From positions 274,299 through 338,298 of the forward strand of contig NW_004624783.1 in NCBI RefSeq assembly GCF_000247695.1: a stretch of DNA of 64,000 nucleotides. The letters run 5' to 3'. This DNA comes from Heterocephalus glaber (lineage: Eukaryota; Chordata; Mammalia; Rodentia; Bathyergidae). Shown here one piece after another: positions 12,606 to 24,679 of this stretch (position 1 is its first letter; each line of letters starts with the position of its first letter). The notes beneath the pieces are model-generated. The model did no database searches and was not told the origin of the DNA. It saw only the letters and a program-made list of their open reading frames with translations. Made by a program: the position numbers and the translations under genes.

Positions 12606-13267
12606 GGCTGAATATAGCTTTTTTGTATTTTTACATATTTATGCATAAATATGTGTATATAAATGTTTTATATTTCTATGCACACCTACGTATAGTGTGT
12701 CCTCACACTCTCTTAAATCTAAGAAAGTGAGTTCAGGAATAGGAACCTTGGTTGTTTAGTGGTGAAGGGTGTGTGTGGCCCTGTGTATGAGTCCCTCAGA
12801 TCCCAGGTCCTTGTTGGTCTAGAAACAGCATGGGGTGGTCATGCATATGGTGGCCTCCGTGGCAGAAGCCCCTGGAGCTCAGCAGGCAGCTGTGAGGAGT
12901 GAACACTACTGGCCAGAGAAGTGCTCCTTCATAGGGTCCTGCATTGAGGAGATGGAAGAAAGAGGCCTGTGGGTGGCCATGGCAAAAGCAGGAGAGAGAT
13001 TTGGAGGGCAGATGGGAAAGCCTGCTATTGCTGTGTTGAGCCATCCTCTGAGGCCTTTCTGGGACCTCAAGCAGATCTCTGCGCCTTCACCGTAAATGGA
13101 GAGGCCTCGAGGAGGCTGGGCTTCCCAGAGGCTCAGGGGCTGACCAGGAACCAGGCTGGGTACAGGGACTCTTGCTCTGAGGAACTGATTCCTTGTAGGG
13201 CTTGATGCCAGTCTTACGAAGGGCTCCACTCCCACTCCATTTCAAACCCAAGCATGTCATACTCTCC

Positions 13268-13402
13268 TTTAGGGCCTGTTAAAATGCAGATTGTTGGCCC
13301 CTACTCTGAGTTTCTGCTTCCTTGGCTCAGGTTGGTCCTGAGGATCTGCATTTTTGGCAGGTTCACAGTGACCTTGCTGGCCTGAGGTCCACACTTTGAG
13401 CA
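13268..13402 (+). mobile_element. MER5A-like hAT fossil
   Basis: GTTAAAATGCAGATTGTTGG, TCTGAGTTTCTGCTTC, GAGGATCTGCATTTTTGGCA and a terminal CACACTTTGAGCACAGCTG resemble the MER5A consensus order. Confidence 0.65.
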
Positions 13403-14437
13403 CAGCTGACTTCCAGAGGAGAGGGCTGTGTCTTGATCCTGCTCCTCCCCTCCAGCATGTACCACATGAAGATCCTCCTTTTGTGGAACAGAAATCCTAG
13501 CTGTGAAGTAGATATTAGTAAATTGAATCCTTTTTGCCTGAATTGTGTGCTCTAATGGATCCCTCATCCTGATAATATCTGACCATCCTGGGTTGGCTTT
13601 CCAGAGGGAAGAACATAGCTTTGTCTGTTGCCCTGGTGTTCCTGGTTTTAAAAGTTTTGAACATTGTGTGGAGCTGGACAAAATTATCACCATGACAACC
13701 TGAGATTAGCTCCTCATTTTGTTCCAGTTCGAGGCTAATAGCTCTTGCACTCTCTCTTGGTTCGACCTGCCTAAGTGGACTCCGTCTCTCTTGCTGTCGT
13801 GATTTGCTGCCACTCCTTGACTACTTTGTGTAGATGGCCTAGATGGGAACAGCCCCAGAGAACATGCAGCCAGTGCTCCCAGGATTTGCAGTGTCCAAAC
13901 TCCTTGGACCAACTTCTTTGGTGCTAGGAGGGTCTGGGGCACAGCTGGGGTAGAATCAGGGGGACTCTTCTGATTTATGGCCTTCTCTGATGGACAGAGG
14001 GGAGGAGGGGAACTTGGTGTTGGTTGCATGTGACCATCTCTTCCCTGAAGCAAGCTTCCTGGCTGCTGTGTCACTAGCATGTCCTGGGTTTCTTCCTCAG
14101 TTTCCTTGCTAGCTCCTCTTCTCAGTGTTGGCATTCTGTTTTCTCTTGGGGCCAGGCCCATTCTCTCTTCTTTCTTCCCTGAGCCCCCCTTCCTTGCTGG
14201 ACGAAACATCCAGGTCTGTGGCCTAAATATCATTCCTGCTGACCTCTTCCCATCCTCATCTCCAGGCTGATTTCTCCTCTGGATCCTGGACTTTTATCTA
14301 ATTGCCCATGTGACAGCTGTCTTCACTAGGCTCTTAGCACACTTTCAAACCCATATTTCCTAAAATCTTGACTTCCAACTTTCCTGATCCCCCCACTACT
14401 TGCTTTTTACCCCACTCTTCCCAGTGTAGTAAGTAGC

Positions 14438-14482
14438 TATCCATCCATCTATCCATCCATCCATCCATCCATCCATCCATCC
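14438..14482 (+). repeat. (ATCC)n microsatellite
   Basis: About 11 tetranucleotide units with one TCT interruption, in intron 3. Confidence 0.97.
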
Positions 14483-15736
14483 ACTCAACCCAGAAACTTG
14501 ATGACGTCTCATAGTATCTCCCCTCAGCTGTACAAGTAGGATGGCCTAGACTCTGCTGCAGTGACAAATTAACCTTAAAATCATAGAGACTTAGCTCATG
14601 CATTTCCTGCTTGCACACGTCACAGGCCAGTTTGGTCAGCAGAGATGGGAGGTGGAGCCTGGCTTTGCAGTCCTTCAGGAATCCAGGCCCCTTCCACCTG
14701 GAAACACTGCCACTCTGAACATGCGGCCTCCACTTGTGTCTTCCAGGGGTGCTGAGAGGAGGAAGACAGAGACAGCAGACGCCTGTGAAGGATGTTTTAT
14801 AGACTAGTTTGTCACTTCCACTCACTTACCATGGGGCTTGATGATAAGTCACATCAGATACAGGAACATATGGTCTTGAGCACCCTTGCCAGATATGTCT
14901 AGCCATTCTGTCACCAAGCCCTGTTATTCCTGCATCCAAATCGCCCTGCACAGGGCTCCTCTCCATCTCACCTGCCATCACTCCAAATAAAGCCCCTCAG
15001 TGTGTACCCCAGACCCCTGCCATGTCCTGTCCTGACAGTTCTCCATGTCTGCTTTTCTGCTCTTCAAATGTGCTCTCTCTGCACCAGGAAATCAGATCAT
15101 GTTGATCCCTGTCTGAACCCCATTGTGAGACGAGGTCCCCCACAGCTGCCCAGAGATACATGCTCACATTCCAATCTTCAAAACCTGTGAAGGTATGACC
15201 TTACCTGGCCCAGGGAACTTTGCTTGTACAATTAAGTATTTTGAGAAGGGAAGATTATCCTGGGTTATTTGGGTGGACACTATATAATCATGAGAGTGAT
15301 TATAAGTGACAGAAGATAGGAGAGTCAGAGAAGGAGAGAAGTTTGTAGATTCTAAGCTGCTGGCTTTGAAGGTGGGCGATGAGTCCATGAGCCAAGGAAC
15401 TTGGGCAGCCCCTTGAAAGGTGAGGAAAAGCATTGTTCTCTGGGATCTCCAGCCTCTCCTTGATGACTTTAGTCCAGTGAGACTCATCTCAGATTTCTGC
15501 CCTCCAAACTGTGAGATGATAATTTGTGCCATTTAAAGACACTAAGTTTGCTCACAAGCTTCTAACAGCAATAGGAAACAAATATATCACCGGCTTCTCA
15601 TAGGGTTCAGCATAACATCCAAAATCATTAGCATGATCCAGGTTTTGAGCTCTGTGAGGCAGAGATGGGCCCATTCTCTTCACTCCTGTATTGCCCTGCA
15701 GTGTCTGACTCATTCTTCTTGACTTAATATGTGAAT

Positions 15737-15845
15737 AAGTGAGTGAGTGAGGGGGTGGGAAGAAGGAAAGGGAGGAGAAAGGAGGTAAAAAGGAGAAGGA
15801 TAGGGAGGAGAAAGAGGAAGAGGAAGAGGAGGAGGGGGAGGACAG
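15737..15845 (+). repeat. Purine-rich tract
   Basis: About 100 nt that are almost entirely A/G on the + strand, including GAGTGAGTGAG and AGGAAGAGGAAG runs. A candidate for triplex-type structure. Confidence 0.9.
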
Positions 15846-17319
15846 GCCTCTTCAAGTCTTCCAGTCCCAACGAAACTGTGCTGAGCCCAGAGTGTGCCTG
15901 GGTGGGGACGGCAAAGCTGATGTAGTCTGTGTGAGGGGTAGGGACAAAGTTACTGTCCCAGCTAGAAAAACCCAAGGCCCTCTCAAGAGCCCACCTCCTG
16001 TCCTCACAAGCTCCGGGGCTGATTGGGTCAAGGTTGTCCCTTAAACCTGGACATTGGGATTTGGGCCCTGGGGTCATGGGATCTCATTCCAGGGCCCCAC
16101 CTTCTTGGGTGCTCCTAGGACTCTAGAGGGCACCTGGGCTAGGGACAGAAGGAGGCACAGAAGGGCTTTAAGAGCTGTGGCAAGTAAATCCTTAGTGTTC
16201 CCAGGCCACAGGGTGAGGTGAGAGAGTGAGTAGAAGGCAGCCTTAGCTGCCCTGAGACATCTGCAAGTCCCATGGATTCTCTGTTCCACATTTGAGCTCT
16301 GGTCCCCCAAAGCAGGGCATACCCAGAGCCCCCTGGCCTTGCTGTGCACACCAGGAATGTGACGTGTGTTGGAGGAGACCAGCACACAAGTCCCCAGGGC
16401 TTCCAGTGCAGATGCTGAGGGGAGACTCTGCCCTTTCACTTCGGTCTTCTTTCTAATGTAAACCTCACAGCTTAGTCAGTTTTCTCCAACCCTGTAGCCC
16501 TGGTGCCCGGCTGGGCCCTAGCACATGGCAGGTGTTCTCTATGCCACTATGAAGAGAATGCACCCCACACCCTGCTGACCTTCAACCCAGGAGCACCTCA
16601 CATCAACCTTTCTGAGTCCTGCACCCCTCCTGTCCGCCATTCCTGCTCGGGCTCTCTGAAGTGGCCCTCTGACCTCAGCAGAGTCAGCTGGCAGTAGCAG
16701 CTGGCTATGCCAGGGGCTAATGTTCTGCATTACAGGAACCTCTGTTGGCTGGGGCTCCCAGGGCCTGGGCCAGACACAGCCACACTCCATAGCCAGTCCG
16801 AGGTCAGCATGGGTGGTGGCAGCCAGAGATATGCTGCTGGGTCTCTTTCAAGGACAAGGTGTCATAGCCGACTGCACGCTGGCAAGAGGTCCTGCTGTAA
16901 TGGTAGACAGGACTCATCTGTCGTGCCCACTGCTAAGATCTGGGCCAGGCCCCCTCATCTGGCCCCCATGTCCTTGTGCTGTGCTGTCCTTGCTGGTGCT
17001 TACAGCTCCCAAACTCCGTTCATGAGCAGGATTCCACTGGCCATTGTCACCGCATGGTATGTTGTAAATTCTGAGAATTGGAGTTTTCTGCATCCAAAAC
17101 CTGCAAATGCCTTCTGGTCTGCACAGCACCCAAAAGTCATGGACCATGACAGAGAGACCATGGCCTCATGAGACCTGCACCAGGCCTCCCCCTCTGCCTG
17201 CCATCTCCCAGGTGTCCTCTGGGACCTCTCAGTGGCCAGCCATCAAGCTTTCATGTCACCTTGTGGTCTCTGCAGCACCACCCTAATGGGTGGCCTCCCT
17301 CCGGGGAGTGATTCCTAGG

Positions 17320-17480
17320 GACACCTCATTAAAATAATGACAGTAATGCTAATGACAGCGGTGGACATGCACAGCGTGAGCCTGGTTATGTTCTGGGAAC
17401 TTTCCACGTAAGCTCTAATTAATCTTCCCAGCAGGCTGGGAGATGGGACGCCGTGGTCACCTGCTTCCCATGTGACACAG
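17320..17480 (-). mobile_element. MIR fragment
   Basis: ATGTTCTGGGAACTTTCCAC, TAATTAATCTTCCCAGCAG and a GGTCACCTGC-like region fit a diverged antisense MIR. Confidence 0.6.
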
Positions 17481-19182
17481 AGGCCCTCTCTGCAGTCCAT
17501 TTTTATAGACCACTCTGAGGATTTGGATCTGAAACTCCCTAACACTCCCCCTTCTTCCTCCCTCACTGCACCTTTGCCCCAATTTCTCAACGACATCTCT
17601 ATACATTCCTCTCTGTTTAGTCTGTAAAGGTGGGGGTTCCCAGGACTCCCTCTTCCACTGTCTTTTCACTCTGCGCCCTGTCCCTGAGTGAACTCTCCCG
17701 CCACTCCCCTGGGCTAGAGTGAAAAGGAGGAGTGGTGTAGGCTGGGTAGTGAGCAGGTGCTGAAGTACCCTTGTTAAGGTGCCATGCCAAGTAATCGGGG
17801 TGCTAAGACAATGAAAGCTCTTAGTTGTGGTCAGGTATATGACCCAGCACATACTCCTTTTGAAAAGTTAGGGTCCTAAGGTGAGTGGACTGGCGGGAGG
17901 AGACCTCTGAGGGGGCTATAACTACTGTCCCAGTAAAGGGGAATGGATTCTACAAATATCTGGAGGGTGAACCAGCAGAGCTGGATGTGGAGCATGGAGG
18001 AGAAGGTGGTGGAGCAAGGGTGGCCTGGGCTTCTAGCTAGGCTGAGGCAGCTGCTGCATTTGAACTGTCTTGGGTCCCTCAAGGCAGGGATGTCTAGAGG
18101 TCACTGGCAATATGCTCAGCCCTGAGGAAGGGCTGGGAACTGAGGACTGTGGCCTCAGGTAGCTCTGCTAACTCATCCAAGCTGGCCCAGGGCAGGGCAG
18201 CCACGTGCATCTCCGTTCCCTCAGTGGGGCAGGCAGAAGCCAGCATGGCTGAAATTGCTCCTTGGACTTGGCAGCAAAGAAGCCACTGTTGACCTTGATG
18301 AGAATTGGTTCCATGAGGAGGAAGGACAGCTGGATGAACAGGGGGCTGGCAGCAGCCAGAAGGAGCGAGTGCATAGCAGATAGAGGAATCAAGGGGTCAC
18401 TGAGCCCCCAGATCTGAATATTTGCGCATCAAGCTTGGCATCTTCCTCTTCCTCACAGCTCAGGTCCAGGAAGTCATCAAATCCAAATGAATCTCAAAGC
18501 CTCTCAGTGCATTCTTCCCTTCCTCTCCCTCAGCTCGATCCCTGGGACACTGAGCTGGCCTTCTTAGTGGTCTCTGCCACCCCATGTCCTTTCACAGTTC
18601 CAGACTTGGCAGCACAGGCTTCCCTGGATGGCTTCCTCTCTTCCCATCCGATGGATTTGTGGTCCTCCTCCAAGTGCCAGCACTGTACCAACTGCTTGCT
18701 CCAGGCAGCAGCCTTAGGGCAACCAGTCCCAGCCCTGTCCCTATCCAGGGAGGGGAGAAGCCAGCTGAGGAGATGGATCTGAGGCCAGACTGAGTGGAGG
18801 TGATGGAGGCCACTGGGAGAGAGGGAGAAGAGGAGAGGAGCTGAGGCACGGTGGGTGGAGGGAATCCATGGCATCTCACTCTCAGGGATCCTGCCCTGGC
18901 TGAGTGTTTCTGCCCTCCCCACGGTCCCAGAGCAGCCACTGTAAAATCAGGTGAGGCTCCCTCCCTAACCTAGTGCTATCTGCAGTGGCTTGTGCCTACC
19001 TTCTCTTTGAGGGACCTGGATGTATGGGAGTGAGCCTCCCTCAGACAAGAAGCCTTGCCTTCCCTCCTCGTGAAACATTCTGGCCTCTGGAGGGGGCTGG
19101 CATGTGTGGTTCGCAGTGTGTGTCATGTGTAGTTTCTGTGTGGAGCCAGGCCCCGTGCTCACCATGGTTCTCTTCCCCCCAG

Positions 19183-19290
19183 GGTGCCCCGGCATGTGGG
19201 ACAACATCACATGCTGGAAGCCGGCCCGTGTGGGTGAGGTTGTTGAGGTCAGCTGCCCTGAACTCTTCCAGATCTTCAACCCAGACCAAG
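19183..19290 (+). CDS. ADCYAP1R1: ADCYAP1R1 exon 4: extracellular domain core
   Basis: 108 nt encoding residues 53 (split) to 88 plus the first base of Val89, entry phase 1 and exit phase 1. It carries [18 protein letters not shown], the class B signature with Cys54, Trp58, Asp59, Cys63, Trp64 and Pro66, then Cys77. Cys34-Cys63 is the first family disulfide; Cys54 and Cys77 pair with cysteines in exon 7. Asn60-Ile-Thr is an N-glycosylation sequon. In other mammals this exon is skipped together with exons 5 and 6 in the 'very short' variant (57 residues removed); its 36-residue size here fits that scheme. Confidence 0.98.
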
Positions 19291-19534
19291 GTGGGTATAG
19301 CCCAGAACCGGTACAGGGCATGCTGGTCTAGCCTGTTGTCTTCCCAGGAGCCAGGGACCAAGGATCAGGCTGCTCCATGGGTGGGCACCTAGTCCCTTTT
19401 CCTGAGCTGCTTGCTGGTGTAGGGGGTGACATCACCGACCATTCCACTTGTGTATGGGCACGGCGTTGCTCTGACCTGACACCTAGTGCCTGGTGCTCCA
19501 GGATGGGGGCAGGCTGGGCTCCCAGGCCAGCGTT

Positions 19535-19715
19535 GATCCCCGCTCTATCACTTTCCTTCCTAGGGACCTGGAGCAAGGTAGTTATCTCTTCCACCCAAGT
19601 CCCTGGTCCGTCAGATGGAAATGTAGCTTGGTGGTTCCCTCCCGGGGTGTCTGTGAGGATAACATGAGGTCATGTGTATAAATGTCACTTCGCTTAGGAT
19701 TTGGCACATTTTGAG
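19535..19715 (+). mobile_element. MIR fragment
   Basis: TCTATCACTTTCCTTCCTAG, CCGTCAGATGGAAATG and TGTCTGTGAGGATAAC fit a diverged sense MIR. Confidence 0.6.
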
Positions 19716-20263
19716 TGGCCGGTAGTAAACATCAGCTAACATTTCAGCAGTGTCACAGAGTTTCTCAGAGGCCCAAGGAACACATGGATGGGGCATGGAA
19801 TTAGACACTCTCAGGCAGAACAGAAGTGTGAGTGCAGCCACTATCCAGTGCTCACCCACATCCATGTTCACAAACCTCGTGATGTGGGCACAGAGCCCAG
19901 GCTGCACAGTGGCTGGCACATCTGTTTGCTACTTAAACTGTAAGGGCACAGGAGAGGAGGAGTGGGGGCCTATGCACTCAGGCTCCTGGGCTTCCGCTGG
20001 ACTCACAGGAACCAGTGTTGTCCACAGCTTGCAGAGGTTGGCTGGGGGGCAGGTGTATGATGGCGCCCTCCCTGCCAGGGAGAGCTGGGCGAGTGGGCTT
20101 CAGAAGGAGCTGTGTTGGGCCTGTCTGTGTTCAAGATCTGTGGGGGCCATTGAAGTGCTATGGAGAGATCCAGCGGTCCCATCTAGGAGCCTGTGGGGCA
20201 GGCAGCATGGCTGAGGTCTGTGATACAGGAATGAGGGTGTGGGCTTAGCCAGAAAAGACTAAG

Positions 20264-20281
20264 CAAAAAAAAAAAAAAAAA
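20264..20281 (+). repeat. Poly-A run
   Basis: Run of 17-18 A in intron 4; no SINE body was recognised immediately upstream. Confidence 0.9.
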
Positions 20282-21400
20282 TGCTCTGCCTATAGGCATG
20301 AAGCCCTTAGGGTCCCACTTAGGCTGGGGGGTGGGGGAAACAGAGCCATGTCTTGACCAAAAGGCAGAGGCAAACTGGCTTTCAGACCCTAAACTCCAAC
20401 AACTTTGCCACCACCCAAGGTGGAGGCTTAGAGGTGGCACATTGACAGATAGTAGCATGGTTGGGGTCCCAGGCTCCTGTTTGTGGCCCCAGTCCCAAGA
20501 CTAGGGAAGGTAGATAAACCACATACCCAGCTTGGCTCCTCCCCGCATCCCTCCCACCTCCAGGTCTCCTGGCAGCATGGAAGGAGGGAAGCAGCTGAGG
20601 TCTCCCATCCTAAGGGCTTCCAGGCTAGGAAGGACCTAGAGCAGGCCTGAGGGGATTCAGAAGTGGAGGCTGGGAGCACTGCAGTGAGAGTTACAGTTAG
20701 TGCTCCCCCTCCTCAGGCACAGTTGGTGGTCTGTGATTCAGCCTGATTCCTCATTCATCCCTTTAGAAACCAACTTAATCACTTCCTCCATGAGTGTATT
20801 GCTTTCATTCAGTCATTTATTTAGAGTTTATTGAACATCTACTCTAGGTCAGATTCCAGGCAAAAACAATTTCTTCCAACAACAGCAGCCACAAAGGCAA
20901 AATGAATCAACAGTAAAGGAGATTTCCGTAAGCTCCACTTTGCTCCAGCCTCCTCCTTCTGGCAGAGGCCCCAGGAATGTGCTATTTACACCTGGTTCTT
21001 AGCGGCTCATTAGGGCAGGGCCTCCTAGCACCTCTGTTCACAAGGCTTGATGGGTGAGACTTGCAGTCCCACTCAGAAGGGAGAGAATGACGTTCCTCAC
21101 TTTCCGTGTGGTTCCTGGGAAGCTGGGTGGTTGTGGTGGCTGCACAGGGTGTTGGAAGCTGGAGATGAAGGAGCTCTGACCTTTCTCCTTCCAGGGGCCT
21201 CTGTGCATTTCTATTCTGGAGGTGGAGGCAGAATGCGCCTTGCTGAGTGGCCCTCAGCTTGTAGGCCTCGTGTTTTCTCCCCACTCCCACAAGAGCTATG
21301 TCCAGTATTTGGGGTGGGGAGGACGATGAAGTAGTCAGTAAGAGCAGACCCCGACTTCAACCTTTGCTCATCTCTGCATTTCTCTCTTTTTCTGCTGCAG

Positions 21401-21421
21401 TCTGGGAGACAGAAAACACCG
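21401..21421 (+). CDS. ADCYAP1R1: ADCYAP1R1 exon 5: 21-nt alternative microexon
   Basis: A 21-nt microexon between TTTCTGCTGCAG and the donor GTAAGA. With the split codon from exon 4 it reads V-W-E-T-E-N-T, residues 89-95, matching the VWETET segment of human and rat PAC1. Entry and exit are both phase 1, so it can be included or skipped without changing frame. Known: in other mammals exon 5 (7 residues) and exon 6 (14 residues) form a 21-residue insert that affects PACAP27/PACAP38 selectivity and signalling; skipping exon 5 alone gives the delta5 form. The long pyrimidine tract upstream suits recognition of so small an exon. Its partner exon 6 was not found downstream. Confidence 0.95.
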
Positions 21422-22677
21422 GTAAGAGGAACCTTGGTGAGGACAGACTGCTGTCCATCTGTCTATCCAGCAGGAGCCCAGCTTCAGGAGATCCTGACTC
21501 TGGCTGCGGGGATCAGGATGGGGTGGGGGTACAGTGACTATCATGGAAGTGGGGGCGCAGGAAGATGGAGGACACAGCCCTTGAGTTCAAGGCCTTTTTG
21601 AACTTGTTCAGGAGGATGGAGCTCAGCTGTGGAGGGGCTAGAGGGGTTAGGAAATGAGCCTACGCGTGTTCATAGGCTCACGCACGCGCTTACACATGGG
21701 CCTGCGCCTGTGTGTGATCTGCACAGTTCTGTGCATCTCCGGTGGCTGACAGGCTGGGATGCACAGTGAGCAAGAGGGCCGAAGGGACAATACCTGCAGC
21801 AGGCAGGCCGAGCATTGAAGGGTCAGGGAGGCTTCCTGGAGGGGTGGCATGTCTTCTTGGAAACAGGATTTTGACAAGAAGAGCAAAAATGGAGTTCATT
21901 GCTAGGCTACCATGGAATTTTGGCATAGGAAAAGAGTGGAAGTGGGAATAAAGAGTAAGGAGGGAGAGAAAGGTCTGAGGATGAAGTGTTGGGAGTTCTG
22001 GGTTCCCTTTGGGAGAGCAGGTTTGGGGGCCATGTTGGAGTTGAGCTGCAGGGAAGAAACCCCAGCGTGGCATCCCCGTCGCTGTTCCTTGCCCTTTCCC
22101 ATGCCCTCCCATCCTGCTTAGAGCCTCCTTCCTGTTCCCTCAGGGTTCGGTGAGGACTGAGTCGCAGGCCATCCTGGATATCCCAGAGACACAAACCCAG
22201 CCAGGGTGGTGTTAGTTAGAAGGTGCAGAAAGGTGTGTGGCTGCTGTGTGATGCAGTTTCTTGATCCCACCCCAGTCCTCGGGGACCAGGAACAGCCTTG
22301 GCCTTGGCGGTAAACAGTGGGTGACGTGGCAAGTCAATGACCATGCATTTGAGCCCTGCTCACATCCGTGTTTTGCAAGACAGCTTGATTTCTCTGATAG
22401 TAGCTCTTTGGTTCTCTCAGGCAAAGGCTGGTGAGAGCTGCATTTGCTGCCCTGGGCACTCTGAGACCCCACTTCTGGCTGGGCTTGGCCCTCTGTGGGT
22501 GTGTGGTCTCTGGGTGGCCACTTCTCTGGTGTAGTTATGGTTGTCTAATGGAAAATTGCACTTAAGCACACAACCTGTACACACATACTGGGGAGCCACA
22601 TATCTCTAGAAGCCTCTTCATGGATTCCAAGATCCCTGGATTAGATGGTTCCTGATAGTTTTGATCTTGGTCACAGA

Positions 22678-22868
22678 GAACAGAGGTTCTCAGACTTTAA
22701 TTGTGCATTACAGTTACATCCAGGTTGTTGAAATTCAGATTCTGAAATACAGACCTTGCTCCTGGGGTCTCTGATTTATAGGTCCAGGGACAGGGCCTGA
22801 GCATGTGCATTGCTAGCTGGTCTCCTAGGTGATGCAATGGCCCCATCTAGGAGCCACTGCCCTAAAAT
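22678..22868 (+). mobile_element. MER5A-like hAT fossil
   Basis: CAGAGGTTCTCAGACTTTAA at the left end, TTGAAATTCAGATTCTG, TCTCTGATTTATAGGTCC, CTGAGCATGTGCATTGCTAG and AGGTGATGCAATGG follow in the expected order. Confidence 0.75.
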
Positions 22869-24104
22869 TCTGTGCTCCTGTGAAGTTGCTGGGGCAAATC
22901 AGCCTGGTGAAGTAGGCATCGTCACTGTGGGGTTTGACAATCTGGAGAGCACTCCATCTCCTGGAGATTTTAACAATACTCGCAGAATAGTTTTGGAACA
23001 AAAAGGTTTATGCTTTTCTGAGTCTACACTGTATGATAAAGAAAATAAAAGAAAGGAAATGTTTTATTTTTCTTCCAGGACATTTTTTAAAAAATTGTTT
23101 TTTAAAGCAGCTTCTCTTTCCTCTTCCCACCACCCTGAAGTGGGCAAAGTAGAGAGGAAATGAGGCTGGGGGGGAGGGGTGGGACTTGGCCAAGATGCTC
23201 TTTCTGCTGGGATTTTTGGGCTTTCTGAAGAAGTGTTCAGAGGAACTTGGAAGGAGGTCGCCATGGCAGCCTGGGAGGGATTTTCTGGAAAAGGGCTGGC
23301 TTGGCACGGAGCTATGGGACACAGTTGCACTCTTCTGCGGCCCCAGGGCTGGCCACGGCTCCTCCTTAGCCTGCACCACAGCGCTTGCGTTGGAGAAGTG
23401 GCGGCCAGTCTCCCCACTCAGACAGAACTCTCCTTTCGCCAGGGTCCCCCCTTTTCTTCTTCCCCAGGCCCCGGGAAATACGTTTCTGACTCCTGGCCAA
23501 AGAGCTTGGCCTTCGATCTTCCTGCTCAGCCCACGAGGGTGCAGGTTGGACAGGCACCGGGCTTCCCTGCTTGGCCTCTGCCTTCTGCTTTGTGTCTCCC
23601 CGACCCACTGTCCCCTTAGCCTCCTTTCTGAGCTCTTCAGAGGCAGCCCTGGTCACACAGTGTGTGCCCAGAGCCCCTTTTCTGTAGACATTTTTTGTTA
23701 CACAATTTCTTAGTCCCTGAAAGAATTAACCCATGTGTCATAAGAGACCAGGTGGCTTATTGGAAGCCAGGCTGGGGACAGGTGTCCATCCGGGGAATGC
23801 TCAAGCACTGGCTGGAAGAAGGGGGGCTGCTGGAGCTCTCCCCTTCCCTGGACATCCGTGGCCCTTCCTTACACACCACTGGGTGAGGGGGGATGAAACG
23901 CACGTTCATTGGAGGCTAAATCAGCCCCAGTTCTCCTTTGCCACCTAAAAATGACTCTTTCAATTACTGTGGCTGACCTTGTCCTCTCGGGGATCCCACA
24001 AAATGACCTTAAAGTCGATTAAAAGAAAATTAAAGCACATTAGCGACAGGAAACAGACCACCAAATACTTAAAAGCAGACATTTTTTAAAAAACCTAAAC
24101 ATCA

Positions 24105-24206
24105 GGCTGGGGATTTAGCTCACTGGCCCCATGCCTGCCTCACAAGTGCAAGGTCCTGAGTTCGATCCCCGGTACCAAAAAACAAAAATAAAACAAAACA
24201 AAAAAC
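24105..24206 (+). mobile_element. ID SINE
   Basis: Sense ID: GGCTGGGGATTTAGCTCA (A box), GTTCGATCCCC (B box) and an A-rich tail with CAAAA units. Flanks AACCTAAACATCA and AACCTTAACAGTCATC look like a degraded target-site duplication. Confidence 0.92.
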
Positions 24207-24218
24207 CTTAACAGTCAT

Positions 24219-24306
24219 CTTTTTATTTTTTTGGTACCAGGGATCGAACTCAGGTCCTTGCGCTTTTGAGGCAGGCGCCAGAACCACTGAGCTAAATCCC
24301 CGGCCC
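24219..24306 (-). mobile_element. ID SINE
   Basis: Antisense ID beginning with its T-rich tail and GGTACCAGGGATCGAACTC, ending GCTAAATCCCCGGCC. Only 12 nt separate its tail from that of the sense ID at 24105-24206. Confidence 0.92.
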
Positions 24307-24599
24307 TAATATATATCTTAATAAGGTCCATTGCTAGGTTGGCAGAGGTTTGGTCCTTATTAATTAAGAAGCAAGCCAGGTGGCCCTTTGGTGTGAAATG
24401 TCCCAGCTGCTAGGAGTCTCAGAGCTGCAAATTCAAGTACCTCCTATGACTGTCCTCCAGGTGTGCCAAAGACTGTCACCTCATGGTCACTCGAGGCAGT
24501 TGGGCACAGATGTCCTATTAGAAATCCCTGGAGCTGGGGATGAGGGCCCTGGAATCTGTATTTGTGATCAGTCTTGGGGTGTTTTTCTGTACATTGACT

Positions 24600-24679
24600 T
24601 TTTTTTTTGGTACCGGGGATTGAAGTCAGGACCTTGCACTTGTGAGGCAGGTGGTGGCTCCAGCTAAATCCCTGGCCTT
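24600..24679 (-). mobile_element. ID SINE, diverged
   Basis: Antisense ID: GGTACCGGGGATTGAAGTC ... GCTAAATCCCTGGCC. Confidence 0.85.

Larger units (their letters stand above)
7451..19182 (+). other. ADCYAP1R1 intron 3
   Basis: 11.7-kb intron, the longest uninterrupted one. It contains a B1-dID composite SINE (9005-9185), an ATTC-type short repeat (9634-9660), a MIR (10262-10450), a (CA)n tract (12071-12103), an ancient DNA-transposon-like stretch (about 12110-12600), a MER5A-like fossil (13270-13400), an (ATCC)n tract (14438-14482), a purine-rich stretch (15737-15845) and a MIR (17320-17480). No coding exon was recognised, and several 60-190 codon open frames on either strand look like chance. 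Confidence 0.85.
19291..21400 (+). other. ADCYAP1R1 intron 4
   Basis: 2.1-kb intron. It contains a MIR-like fragment (about 19535-19715), a poly-A run (20264-20281) and a short ancient dispersed repeat near 20790-20880. It ends in a pyrimidine-rich tract and CTGCAG. Nothing else recognised. Confidence 0.8.

Noticed and set aside
21870..21915. A possible exon 6 beginning after AAACAG with GATTTTGACAAG, superficially like the F-x-D-S stretch
   Set aside because: In the required phase it meets a stop (TGA) at the third codon, and no GT donor lies 42 nt downstream.
22395..22431. Pyrimidine tract and CTCAG followed by GTGAGA as a small exon in intron 5
   Set aside because: The enclosed segment is far shorter than 42 nt and does not encode the expected motif; extending it upstream introduces stops.
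24105..24206. tRNA-Ala-like sequence with A and B boxes
   Set aside because: It is an ID SINE with an A-rich tail and target-site duplication, not a tRNA gene. The same applies to the other ID copies in the window.
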